A stretch of 21,409 bases of DNA from a bacterium (GTDB lineage Bacteria > Desulfobacterota > GWC2-55-46). How positions within the stretch are numbered: position 1 is the stretch's first letter; each line of letters begins with the position of its first letter. Positions 1 to 7,176 of the stretch are shown here, in pieces. Location: positions 1 through 21,409 of the forward strand of contig DAIDBB010000219.1 in assembly GCA_027310325.1 (NCBI GenBank), written 5' to 3'. The notes below the pieces were generated by a model. The model saw nothing but the letters and a program-made list of their open reading frames with translations, did not search any database and had not been told where the DNA came from. The translations under genes and the position numbers were made by a program.

Positions 1-66
1 GGCGTACTCACCTTGTACGCCGCAATGACTAATTTTGAAGACGACGCAGCAGATTGGGCTTTTTGA
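1..66. repeat. Probable intergenic repeat or terminator hairpin downstream of modC
   Basis: No coding sequence is visible here. Bases 1-21 form a perfect hairpin, with 7-bp arms GGCGTAC/GTACGCC and a 7-base loop. A stretch containing GACGACGCAGCAGATTGGGC and CTTTTTGAG follows. On the minus strand the hairpin lies just after the modC stop, so it could be the modABC terminator, but any T-run would be beyond the window edge. The segment resembles interspersed intergenic repeats I recall from Desulfobacterota-type genomes; that is memory and was not searched. Confidence 0.35.
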
Positions 67-72
67 GCGGCC

Positions 73-1161
73 TCAGGGGATTATCCAGATGTTTTCCTTC
101 TTGAGGGCGACCTTTATGCGCTTTCCTTCTTTCAGGTCGAGCTTTCGGACGACGAAGTTCGGGAGTTCGATCTTAAGGACCACCCCGCTTCCGGCGCCGA
201 GGTAGAGTATATGGGTAGACCCCTTTCCGGTAGTGGAGAGTATAACGCCCTCGACGACGTTGTCGGCCACCCTTCCGGGGGGCCTGTCGGGCCGGATGAC
301 GAGTATCTCCTCGGGCCTTATGCAGAAGGTCACTGGGCCTCCGGCGCTCAGGCCGAGCCTCTTCGGCGCGTGGGTCTTTATTGCCCCCAGCCCCGGAGTA
401 TCCATCTCGACCTCTTCGTCGCGTATCTTCGAGACCCGTCCGTCGAAGATGTTCCTTACCCCGAGGAACCGGGCGACGTTCCTTGTTGCGGGCCTGTAGA
501 AGACGTCCTCCCGGGAGCCTACCTGCTCGAAACGGCCGTTATTTATGACTGCGATCCTGGTACCGAGCATGAACGCCTCTTCAAGGTCATGCGTTACGAG
601 GACGGTTGTAACCGGGAAAAGCCTGTGAATGTTCACCAGGTCCGCCCTCAGTTTTTCCCTCACCTGGAAATCCAGCGCCGAAAAGGGCTCATCGAGCAGC
701 AGTATCCTCGGGCCTGCGGCAAGGGTCCGCGCGAGCGCGGCCCTCTGCTTCTGCCCCCCGGATACCTCGTGCGGATACCTCTTTTCAAGCCCGGAAAGCC
801 GCATTACCTCGATGAGCTCTTTTACGAGGCTATCGGTCCTGGCCTTATCGGCCCGTGAGACGCCGTAGGCGATGTTCTCCCGGACGGTCATATGGGGGAA
901 AAGCGCGTAGTCCTGTAAAAGATAGCCGATCTTTCTTTTCCGTATGGGCGCGTCAATGCACGATGATGAATCGAATACCGTCTCGCCGTCCACGCTCACG
1001 GTCCCGGCATCCGGCTTTATTATCCCGGAGACCATCTTCAGGACGAGGCTTTTCCCTGCCCCCGATGGCCCGAAAAGTACCATCAGCTCCTGCTCGGCCG
1101 CGAGCTCAACGGAGGTATCAAACCCCGGAAACGTCTTTTTGAGTGAGAACCTGAGACTCAT
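73..1161 (-). CDS. modC: ModC, molybdate ABC transporter ATPase
   Basis: This 362-aa cytoplasmic ATPase powers molybdate (or tungstate) import with ModA and ModB. The ABC domain shows Walker A GPSGAGKS (31-38), a Q-loop Gln near 83, signature SGGQ (134-137), Walker B ILLLDEP (153-159) and switch His 191. About 125 C-terminal residues, including an IRPEEI motif, fit the regulatory TOBE/MOP-like region of the family. The length is normal. The ATG lies 6 bases after the modB stop; the Shine-Dalgarno is weak, so translation is probably coupled to modB. The molybdate assignment rests on the neighbouring modA, modB and modE, because the ATPase alone could also fit sulfate or iron importers. Confidence 0.93.
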   Translation of the reverse strand: MSLRFSLKKTFPGFDTSVELAAEQELMVLFGPSGAGKSLVLKMVSGIIKPDAGTVSVDGETVFDSSSCIDAPIRKRKIGYLLQDYALFPHMTVRENIAYGVSRADKARTDSLVKELIEVMRLSGLEKRYPHEVSGGQKQRAALARTLAAGPRILLLDEPFSALDFQVREKLRADLVNIHRLFPVTTVLVTHDLEEAFMLGTRIAVINNGRFEQVGSREDVFYRPATRNVARFLGVRNIFDGRVSKIRDEEVEMDTPGLGAIKTHAPKRLGLSAGGPVTFCIRPEEILVIRPDRPPGRVADNVVEGVILSTTGKGSTHILYLGAGSGVVLKIELPNFVVRKLDLKEGKRIKVALKKENIWIIP

Positions 1162-1167
1162 GGGAGG

Positions 1168-1821
1168 TCAAAACCTCACCCGGCTGAACCTGCCGGCGGC
1201 ATAGAGGACGGCGAAGGAAAAAAGAGTTATGAGGCCGACCATCACGTTGGCGGCGAAGGTATCGCCCGTTTGTACCGCGTCGTAGATGGCCAGCGGCATC
1301 GTCTGGGTAAGGCCGGGTATGTTGCCGGCTACCATAAGTGTCGCCCCGAACTCGCCTGTGGCCCTTGCGAAGGCCATCACCGCCCCGGCGGCAAGCCCAC
1401 GCCACGCAAGCGGAAGCGTCACGGTGCGGACCACCTCAAGCTCGGTTTTTCCCAGGAGCCGCGCCGCGTTCTCCAGGTCCGTGCTTACCCCCTCGAAGGC
1501 GGCCCGCGCGGGCTTTACGAAAAGCGGCAGCGAGGATATCAAGGAGGCCGCCACGGCCCCCTTCCATGTAAAGACTATCCTTATACCTAACCTCTCCAGA
1601 AGCCGCCCGAAGGGGCTTGCGGCCCCGAAGACGGCAAGCAGGTAGTAGCCGAGGACAGTCGGCGGTATCACGAGCGGCTGCATGACGAGAGTATCGAGGA
1701 AGTCCTTTGCGAAAAAATCCCTTTTAGCCATGAGCCAGGCCAGGATTAGCCCGGCGGCCACGGTAAGAAGCGTAGCCGTCAATGACACCTTTATCGTAAG
1801 ATAAAGCGGAAAGAGGTCCAT
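1168..1821 (-). CDS. modB: ModB, molybdate ABC transporter permease
   Basis: This 217-aa inner-membrane permease has several hydrophobic segments, beginning with residues of about 7-30. The EAA-type loop that docks on the ATPase is visible as ENAARLLGKTELEVVRTVTL, in a segment just after PLFVKPARAAFEGV. Length and layout match ModB of the molybdate/tungstate family. The gene lies 21 bases after modA and 6 bases before modC, so the three form one transcription unit. The ATG is preceded by only a weak purine stretch. No truncation is seen. Confidence 0.92.
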   Translation of the reverse strand: MDLFPLYLTIKVSLTATLLTVAAGLILAWLMAKRDFFAKDFLDTLVMQPLVIPPTVLGYYLLAVFGAASPFGRLLERLGIRIVFTWKGAVAASLISSLPLFVKPARAAFEGVSTDLENAARLLGKTELEVVRTVTLPLAWRGLAAGAVMAFARATGEFGATLMVAGNIPGLTQTMPLAIYDAVQTGDTFAANVMVGLITLFSFAVLYAAGRFSRVRF

Positions 1822-1842
1822 CTTTTTTCGGTCCCACGGCTG

Positions 1843-2604
1843 TCAATCTACCCCGAAGCCGTACTTTTCAAGTATCTTCTTCCCGGAGGGGCTTTTTATG
1901 AAGGCGATGAATTGCCTGGCGGCCTTTTCTTCCTTCGTCGTCTTTATGATCGACGCGGCCTGGTCTATCGGTGCGTACAGGGCCGGGTCTATTACCGTGT
2001 ACTCGACCTCAGGTACGTCAGCTATCGAAAGCGCCACTATACCGGCCTCGGCGTCGCCGGTCTGGACGTACTGGAGCGTTTGCCTTACGTTCTCGCCGTA
2101 GACCAGTTTGTCCTTTATCCTATCCCAAACGCCCGCGTTCTTCAACGCCTCCTTGGCGGCTATCCCGTAGGGCGCATGGGCCGGGTTGGCTATGGCTACC
2201 CTTTTTACGCCAGGCCCGGCAAGGTCACTTATGCCTATCTTCCCTTTAATGGACTTCCTGTTCGAGACGAGGACGATGCGGCCGTGGGCGTAGACCGTGA
2301 CGCTATCCGAAAGCACGAAGCCGCCCTTCTTGAGCTCGTCCACGTGGGCAAGGTCCGCCGAGAGGAAGACGTCGAAAGGCGCCCCCTCTTCTATCTGCCT
2401 CGTGAAGTTCCCTGTAGAGCCGAAGGAGAGGACTGGCGTCACATGGGCCTCCCGCTCGAAGGCCGCGCCTATCTCTTTCAAGGCGAACGAGAGGTCGGCG
2501 GCGGCCGCTATAGTGAGCCTCTCGCCTGCCCGGGCCACGCGCGGCAGGCAAAGGAAAGCAGCAGCCAGAATAACATAAGATAATTTATTGAACCGCGCAA
2601 GCAT
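1843..2604 (-). CDS. modA: ModA, periplasmic molybdate-binding protein
   Basis: This 253-aa substrate-binding protein captures molybdate or tungstate in the periplasm. The reading frame is open further upstream, but the ATG at 2604 is preferred. It has a good Shine-Dalgarno (GAGGGAGG, about 5 bases upstream) and begins a clear signal peptide with cleavage expected after RVARA. The mature start (LTIAAAADLSFALKEIG) and FGSTGNFTRQIEEGAPFDVF are typical of ModA anion-binding loops. The usual closing segment, AAR.FI.FI.S..GK.IL..YGF, is present. A 144-base leader with a strong hairpin separates it from the porin gene. ModB follows 21 bases later. Confidence 0.93.
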   Translation of the reverse strand: MLARFNKLSYVILAAAFLCLPRVARAGERLTIAAAADLSFALKEIGAAFEREAHVTPVLSFGSTGNFTRQIEEGAPFDVFLSADLAHVDELKKGGFVLSDSVTVYAHGRIVLVSNRKSIKGKIGISDLAGPGVKRVAIANPAHAPYGIAAKEALKNAGVWDRIKDKLVYGENVRQTLQYVQTGDAEAGIVALSIADVPEVEYTVIDPALYAPIDQAASIIKTTKEEKAARQFIAFIKSPSGKKILEKYGFGVD

Positions 2605-2632
2605 AAAACCTCCCTCATGGGACTTAAAAAGG

Positions 2633-2674
2633 AGTCCGGGAGGGGCCTTTTGCGCGGCAGGTCTCTCCCGGACT
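2633..2674 (-). promoter_or_regulatory. Strong hairpin in the modA leader (terminator or attenuator candidate)
   Basis: On the minus strand the perfect 10-bp arms AGTCCGGGAG and CTCCCGGACT (2665-2674 and 2633-2642) enclose a 22-base loop and are followed by CCTTTTTAAG. The hairpin lies about 28 bases before the modA ATG and downstream of the porin stop. It could be a partial terminator that lowers modABC expression relative to the porin, or part of a riboswitch expression platform. The GC-rich leader upstream (2675-2748) can also fold, for example GCGG/CCGC around CAACAAC. I could not match it with confidence to the Moco riboswitch. Confidence 0.45.
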
Positions 2675-2748
2675 TCAAGCGGGTTGTTGCCGCCTGAGGG
2701 GCCCCGCGCCGGCCCAGGTGGGGTGGAGGAGGCAAAATCCAAGTCCTG

Positions 2749-3936
2749 TCAAAATGCGAGGAGCGCTTGCAGGATGAAGAGGTTCTTTATGTTCGATCCC
2801 GTTGCGTCCGTCTCCTGGGCCGTGACTATGCTCGAGCTGTCCGCGCTCCTTATGAGGTAGTTGGCCACGATGCGGGTCTTCCCGGTTATGTAATAACCGG
2901 CCCCCAGGGTCGTGGTCTTGAGGTGCGATTGCGGAGTGTTGGCGTCCTTCTTGTAGTCCTCGTACCTTCCCATGAACTCGACGTTCTGCGGAAGCCTGTA
3001 CGACGCCTGCAGATACCAGCCCGTGGGCTTCTGGGATTTCCCGACCGATGCCGCTGACGCTGCCACGTCCCAGTTCTCCCACTTCGCCCAGACGTACTCG
3101 CCCCTTATCTTAAGCCCCTCCCGTTTGTATTCCGCTTCGAGGCCCCAGGCGACCTCATTTACATGGAATCCGCCCGTCTGGCCCTGCCCCTCGCCCGTGT
3201 AACCCGATCCACCGAGGGTGAGGCCCTCAAGCGGGGCCACGGTGACCCTTCCTACGATGTCCTTGCGGTTGTTGTTGTCTCCGGCATTTATGCCGCTCCC
3301 GTTTATGAGGTCGAGCCCGTAAGTAAGGCCCAAAAGCCCCTCGTACGACCCGTTTACCTTAATCCCTGTGTCCCTGAAGCTCCCGCCGACGGTGCCTAAT
3401 TTGCCGGCTATGTCGTTTATAGATTCGGCCCGGAGGACCGGGACCCTTTCGGGGGTGGCCTCGAGCCCTTCCCTGGTGAAGTCGTACTTGAACTGCCCCA
3501 GAGTCACCGTCGCGAGTGGATGGAACCTGTAAGCCATGTACGCGTCCCAGAGCCTAACGGTCACCGCGCCGCTTGCGGGCGACGGGCCGTCGAGGTTTGC
3601 CGTAAGTCTGTAGCTTAACGCCTCCGTGACGTTCCCTGAGGCGGTAAGGCGCGCCCTTCTCAGCCTGAACTCGTTATCGGCCTTTTTCGCGGCAGTCGTC
3701 TGGCTGGAAAGGTCGCTCGAATCATACCTGTACCACGCCTCTATGTAACCGCTCAGATTCGGCTTGAAGTACTCGACGGCCTTTAATAACGGGGTCCCCT
3801 CCGGTTGCGCCGGCTGTGCCTGCTGCGCCTGCGCCGGCTCCGCCTTTGGAGGCTCATCCGCCAGGGCCGCCCCCCGATATGACCATGGGGAAAATAACGC
3901 CATGAAAGCAAGGGCTCCCAATACCCTACATTTCAT
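2749..3936 (-). CDS. Outer-membrane porin, phosphate-selective O/P type
   Basis: This 395-aa outer-membrane protein begins with a signal peptide (MKCRVLGALAFMALF...ALADEP). An Ala/Gln/Pro-rich linker follows, then a long series of alternating amphipathic beta-strands ending in Phe (LQALLAF), as expected for insertion by BamA. YFKPNLSGYIEAWYRYD, FRLRRARLTASG and LGQFKYDFTREGLE are typical of the Porin_O_P family. The ATG at 3936 is chosen over in-frame codons up to 3990 because it has a GGAG box 8 bases upstream and starts the signal peptide. Its place between modE and modABC on the same strand suggests a channel for oxyanions such as molybdate; this is an inference from position, and the specificity cannot be read from the sequence. 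Confidence 0.85.
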   Translation of the reverse strand: MKCRVLGALAFMALFSPWSYRGAALADEPPKAEPAQAQQAQPAQPEGTPLLKAVEYFKPNLSGYIEAWYRYDSSDLSSQTTAAKKADNEFRLRRARLTASGNVTEALSYRLTANLDGPSPASGAVTVRLWDAYMAYRFHPLATVTLGQFKYDFTREGLEATPERVPVLRAESINDIAGKLGTVGGSFRDTGIKVNGSYEGLLGLTYGLDLINGSGINAGDNNNRKDIVGRVTVAPLEGLTLGGSGYTGEGQGQTGGFHVNEVAWGLEAEYKREGLKIRGEYVWAKWENWDVAASAASVGKSQKPTGWYLQASYRLPQNVEFMGRYEDYKKDANTPQSHLKTTTLGAGYYITGKTRIVANYLIRSADSSSIVTAQETDATGSNIKNLFILQALLAF

Positions 3937-3994
3937 CTTACAGTCTCCTTTATTTTTAATTGCGCCGGAATATTTTCCGCCCCTTTTCAAAAAG

Positions 3995-4018
3995 CGTTAT
4001 TCCCTGAAGTGAATATCG
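3995..4018. promoter_or_regulatory. Candidate ModE operator upstream of the porin gene
   Basis: The dyad CGTTAT-N12-ATATCG lies about 60-80 bases upstream of the porin ATG. From memory, the E. coli modA operator has the form CGTTAT-N12-ATAACG, so this site has the same spacing and one mismatch in the second half. The 11-mer GTTATTCCCTG within it recurs in inverted orientation at the modE promoter (4456-4466). Binding is inferred. Confidence 0.5.
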
Positions 4019-4042
4019 ATACTCCAAAAAATCGGCCCCTTC

Positions 4043-4417
4043 TTACGGGAACCTCTTCGCCTCTTTTTCCCTGAACTTGCCGAAGGCCTCGTCCATCCTT
4101 TTGAAGGCCTCGATTGCCTTCTCGCCCGCGTCCGTTAGAGCGGCCCCTCCGCCGCCCTTCCCGCCGGTCGATGCCGTCACCAGCGGCTCCGGGGACTGCC
4201 TGTTCATCGACTCCACGAGCTCCCATGCCCTCCGGTACGACATCTTAAGCCTTTTCGCCGCCCCTGTTATGGAGCCCGTCTCCCTGATGCCTTCGAGGAG
4301 CGCGACCCTGCCAATCCCGAGGAAAGCGCCCTCGGCCCCCTCGACCCATATGTGGCCGCGGACCCTGTAGCCGCCCTCAGGGCAGGCCTTTTTTGTTTTG
4401 GACTTTGCGCCCCGCAT
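4043..4417 (-). CDS. modE: ModE-like regulator, DNA-binding domain only
   Basis: This 124-aa regulator carries the winged helix-turn-helix of the ModE N-terminal domain. IGRVALLEGIRETGSITGAA and KRLKMSYRRAWELVESMNR (about 35-73) form the helix-turn-helix, and a glycine-rich wing (STGGKGGGGAALTDAGE, 83-99) follows. The protein stops about 25 residues later, so the C-terminal di-MOP domains that bind molybdate in E. coli ModE are missing. Such short ModE proteins are known in many bacteria. The ATG at 4417 has GGAG about 8 bases upstream. The gene has its own near-consensus promoter and starts the porin-modABC cluster. A basic N-terminal extension (MRGAKSKTKK) is unusual. Confidence 0.88.
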   Translation of the reverse strand: MRGAKSKTKKACPEGGYRVRGHIWVEGAEGAFLGIGRVALLEGIRETGSITGAAKRLKMSYRRAWELVESMNRQSPEPLVTASTGGKGGGGAALTDAGEKAIEAFKRMDEAFGKFREKEAKRFP

Positions 4418-4443
4418 CCGGACTCCACGCCGCCAAGGATGGT

Positions 4444-4467
4444 CGTAATATACGACAGGGAATAACC
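4444..4467. promoter_or_regulatory. Candidate ModE operator over the modE promoter
   Basis: On the minus strand, GGTTAT-N12-ATTACG matches the E. coli-like ModE geometry with one mismatch in each half. The site shares GTTATTCCCTG with the one at 3995-4018, and the two are identical at 18 of 25 aligned positions. Bases 4442-4456 also form a shorter perfect palindrome (GTCGTA-N3-TACGAC) centred on the -10 box. A bound protein would cover the -10 box and most of the spacer, so negative autoregulation is the simplest reading. Confidence 0.5.
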
Positions 4468-4475
4468 ATTGTCAA
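4447..4475 (-). promoter_or_regulatory. Sigma70-type promoter of modE
   Basis: On the minus strand a perfect -35 box TTGACA (4470-4475) and -10 box TATATT (4447-4452) are separated by exactly 17 bases. Transcription would start near 4440, about 23 bases before the modE ATG. The match is near-consensus, so the promoter should be strong unless repressed. Confidence 0.75.
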
Positions 4476-4515
4476 GTTTTTTCGAAGGCCTAAAAACATA
4501 TTATCGGGGTTTTGA

Positions 4516-5898
4516 TTATGGAAGGAGGAAGCCGAAGGTCACGCCGCGGGGCTGGCCAGCGTCCACCCAGACCCTGCCGCCGTGGGCCTCGACGAAGCTC
4601 TTGACTATACTTAGCCCGAGTCCCGCCCCGCCGGTCTTCACACCCTGGTCGGTCTGGTAGAAGGCCTCGAATATCCGTTCACCTTCTTCCCTGGTAATGC
4701 CCTTGCCGTCGTCGGAGATGGTGAACCTGAACCCGCCGGGGCCCGACTCTACGGATACCCTCACTTCGCTTGCGGCGTACTTGAAGGCGTTGCTCATGAG
4801 GTTGTACATGACCCTCTGGAGCTTTCCGGCGTCCGCCTCCACGATGCAGCTCATTGCCCCGGCTTCCACGAAGCTCGCTCCGTTTATGAAGAGGTGCTTT
4901 CCGGAGTTCTCGAAAGGCGCGGCCGCCTGCCGGAGGATCCTTGCGGCGTCGAGCTTCTCCTTATTAAGGGGGAGGGCCCTGTTCTGGGCCCTGCTGAAAT
5001 CAAGGACGTCGGAGGTCATGTCCTTTATCTTGCGGGCGCTCTCGATTATCATGTTTATCTTCCTTGTCGTCTTTTCCGGAACGCCCTGGATCTGCATGAG
5101 GAGGAGCTCGGAGTTTATGGTTATGGTCGTAAGAGGCCCGCGGATGTCGTGAATGACGTAATCCATGTACATCTTCTTTATCCTGTCGAGCTCCTTCTGC
5201 CTCGACATGTTGTAGGCTATCCCGAGGAAGTTCTTTATCTCGCCGTCCTCGTCCTTTATGGCGTTTATGGAAAGGAGGACCGGCACCTCGCGGCCGTCCC
5301 TGTCGACGTTTATTAACTCGCCCCTCCAGAAGCCTTTATCCGGGTCGAGGATGTCGGCCCACATCCTCTCGAACATCTCCTTTTTGGAGCGCTGGGACTT
5401 AAGTATCCTCGGGTTCTGGCCGTATACCTCCTCCCGGCTGTGGCCATAGGTGTCGCAGAACGCCTGGTTGACGTCTATTATCGCGCCTTCCCTGTCGGTT
5501 ATCAAGGCGGCGTCGTTCGAGAGCTTGAATATCCTGTTGAACTCCTCGGAGAGTATCCCCTGCGAGGTCGAGCACCTGTGGGTGCTCAATATGCACATGA
5601 ACGAGTTGAGGCTTGATCTGGGGTCGGAGAGGGGGTAGATGGAAAGGTATATCTTTACCTGAGAGCCGTCCTTGCGGAGCATCTTTATCGCCTGCTCCTT
5701 CACGGGCGCTCTGGCCGCGGACCCGATAAGCGCCCGCCAATCGGAAAGGCCTTCCGGATGGAAAAGGAACGAACAGTCCCTGCCTGCGGCTTCTTCCGGG
5801 CTGTAGCCAAAGATTAGCTCAATGCCGCGGCAGAGGGACAGCACGACTCCTCCGGCGTCAAGATGGAGTATGCCTTCAGTGATCAACCCTTCTCGCAT
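4516..5898 (-). CDS. Soluble PAS-PAS sensor histidine kinase
   Basis: This 460-aa kinase has no membrane segment or signal peptide. Two PAS domains (about 1-110 and 118-235) are followed by a HisKA domain with phospho-acceptor His 250 (YVIHDIRGPLTTI). The HATPase domain shows the N-box NLMSNAFKYA (366-375), G1 DDGKGI (396-401) and G2 GAGLGLSIVK (424-433). It should autophosphorylate in response to a cytoplasmic signal such as redox state or a ligand. No response regulator is encoded nearby, so the partner is unknown. The ATG at 5898 has AAGG upstream, and a good promoter lies at 5944-5972. The gene ends about 40 bases before the modE promoter. A role in molybdenum control is not shown. Confidence 0.9.
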   Translation of the reverse strand: MREGLITEGILHLDAGGVVLSLCRGIELIFGYSPEEAAGRDCSFLFHPEGLSDWRALIGSAARAPVKEQAIKMLRKDGSQVKIYLSIYPLSDPRSSLNSFMCILSTHRCSTSQGILSEEFNRIFKLSNDAALITDREGAIIDVNQAFCDTYGHSREEVYGQNPRILKSQRSKKEMFERMWADILDPDKGFWRGELINVDRDGREVPVLLSINAIKDEDGEIKNFLGIAYNMSRQKELDRIKKMYMDYVIHDIRGPLTTITINSELLLMQIQGVPEKTTRKINMIIESARKIKDMTSDVLDFSRAQNRALPLNKEKLDAARILRQAAAPFENSGKHLFINGASFVEAGAMSCIVEADAGKLQRVMYNLMSNAFKYAASEVRVSVESGPGGFRFTISDDGKGITREEGERIFEAFYQTDQGVKTGGAGLGLSIVKSFVEAHGGRVWVDAGQPRGVTFGFLLP

Positions 5899-5943
5899 CT
5901 GAGCCTTTTATGGTTATGACGAATTTAGGCTTGAACAGGCACC

Positions 5944-5972
5944 ATATTAAACTTAAAAGATAAAAAATGCAA
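5944..5972 (-). promoter_or_regulatory. Sigma70-type promoter of the histidine kinase gene
   Basis: On the minus strand, TTGCAT (5967-5972) and TAATAT (5944-5949) are 17 bases apart in an AT-rich island between deoB and the kinase gene. The predicted start near 5937 leaves a leader of about 40 bases with AAGG before the ATG. Confidence 0.65.
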
Positions 5973-6000
5973 CTTTTTTTAAGGGATCGCGCGGCGGGCC

Positions 6001-7176
6001 TTATTTGACCACTTCTTTGAGGAACGACCTGCCTCGCCGGAGCCTCACACCGAAGGCCTCCGCTATCGTGGCCCCGAGGTCGGCGAAGGTCTCGCGCGTG
6101 CCGAGGTCTACCCCGCTTTTAAGCCCCTTGCCGTAAACGAGAAGCGGCACGTACTCCCTCGAATGGTCGGTAGACGGCGTCGTAGGGTCGCACCCGTGGT
6201 CGGCGGTGAGGAAAAACACGTCCTCCTCGCCGAGCATCCCCAGCACCCCGGGGAGCATCGAATCCATCCGCTCAAGGTCTGCGGCATACCCCCTGGGGTC
6301 GTTCCTGTGTCCGAACTGGGTGTCGAAGTCGACGAGGTTCGTGAAAATGAGCCCCTCGCCGTGCTTCCTTAATGCCGCCATGGTCTTGTCCATGCCGTCG
6401 GCGTCGTCCCTTGTGTGCGTCTCCTCCGTGAGGCCCCTGTGGACGAAGATGTCGCCTATCTTGCCGATGCCGATAACGGGCAGGCCTCTATCGTAAAGCT
6501 CTTCGAGGAGCGTCCGTCCGGGAGGCGGCTGCGGGTAGTCCCTCCTCCTTTCGGTCCTTTTGAACGTCCCGGGCCTCCCGATAAAGGGCCTCGCGATGAC
6601 GCGCCCGATATTATAGTCGTCAAGCATCCTGCGCGCGGTTTCGCAGACCCTGTACAGCTCCTCGACAGGGACGACGTCCTCGTGCGCGGCTATCTGGAAG
6701 ACGCTGTCGGCGGAGGTGTAGACGATAAGTTTTTTTGTCCTCAGGTGCTCCGCCCCGAGCTCGTCTATTATGCCCGTGCCCGAGGCGGGCTTACCCCCGA
6801 TGCAGCCCCAGCCCGTCTCTTCCTCGAAGCGCCTCAATATCTCCGGCGGGAACCCTCCGGGGAAGGTCGGGAAGGGCCTTTCGAGTATTACGCCGGACAT
6901 CTCCCAGTGGCCCGTCTGGGTGTCCTTTCCGGGCGAGGCCTCTTTCATCCGGCCCCAGGAGGCCGTTGGACGGGAGGTCTTCCCGACGTTATCGACCCCC
7001 TCGATGAGCCCGAGCCCCATATGTATGAGGTTGGGGATCCTGAGGCCATTTACGGCCTTCGATACGTTATCGAGCGTATCGCTCCCCTCGTCGTGATAGG
7101 CGGCGGCGTCCGGCAGCTCACCAACGCCGAAGCCGTCGAATACTACTATGACCGCGCGCTTTATCCTCCCTCTCAC
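6001..7176 (-). CDS. deoB: Phosphopentomutase DeoB
   Basis: This 391-aa cytoplasmic enzyme interconverts (deoxy)ribose-1-phosphate and (deoxy)ribose-5-phosphate. It belongs to the alkaline-phosphatase superfamily. Metal-binding VVFDGFGVGELPDA (about 11-24), the phospho-threonine motif GKDTQTGHWEMSG (83-95, Thr 86 as acceptor) and a second metal site TADHGCDPTTPSTDHSREY near the C terminus are all present. The length is normal. It starts at GTG, which shares its first G with the cbiH stop (TAGTG), so it is translationally coupled to the cobalamin operon and ends it. Its usual setting is nucleoside salvage, so its place here is odd. A promoter for the next gene lies beyond its stop; I see no clear terminator. 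Confidence 0.93.
   Translation of the reverse strand: MRGRIKRAVIVVFDGFGVGELPDAAAYHDEGSDTLDNVSKAVNGLRIPNLIHMGLGLIEGVDNVGKTSRPTASWGRMKEASPGKDTQTGHWEMSGVILERPFPTFPGGFPPEILRRFEEETGWGCIGGKPASGTGIIDELGAEHLRTKKLIVYTSADSVFQIAAHEDVVPVEELYRVCETARRMLDDYNIGRVIARPFIGRPGTFKRTERRRDYPQPPPGRTLLEELYDRGLPVIGIGKIGDIFVHRGLTEETHTRDDADGMDKTMAALRKHGEGLIFTNLVDFDTQFGHRNDPRGYAADLERMDSMLPGVLGMLGEEDVFFLTADHGCDPTTPSTDHSREYVPLLVYGKGLKSGVDLGTRETFADLGATIAEAFGVRLRRGRSFLKEVVK

Noticed and set aside
211..858. Long plus-strand frames opposite modC and other genes (also 1912-2583, 6415-7179, 17101-17865)
   Set aside because: They are antisense shadows of GC-rich, well-recognised minus-strand genes and show no family motifs.
2650..2690. 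B12-box-like string (AAGTC...GACCTGCC) in the modA leader
   Set aside because: The spacing inside the box is too long, and the CCACTG and GGGAA core elements seen in the true riboswitch at 18200-18344 are missing.
2605..2742. N-terminal extension of modA up to 2742
   Set aside because: It is Pro/Gly-rich without conservation marks, lies before a clear signal peptide, and lacks the good ribosome-binding site found at 2604.
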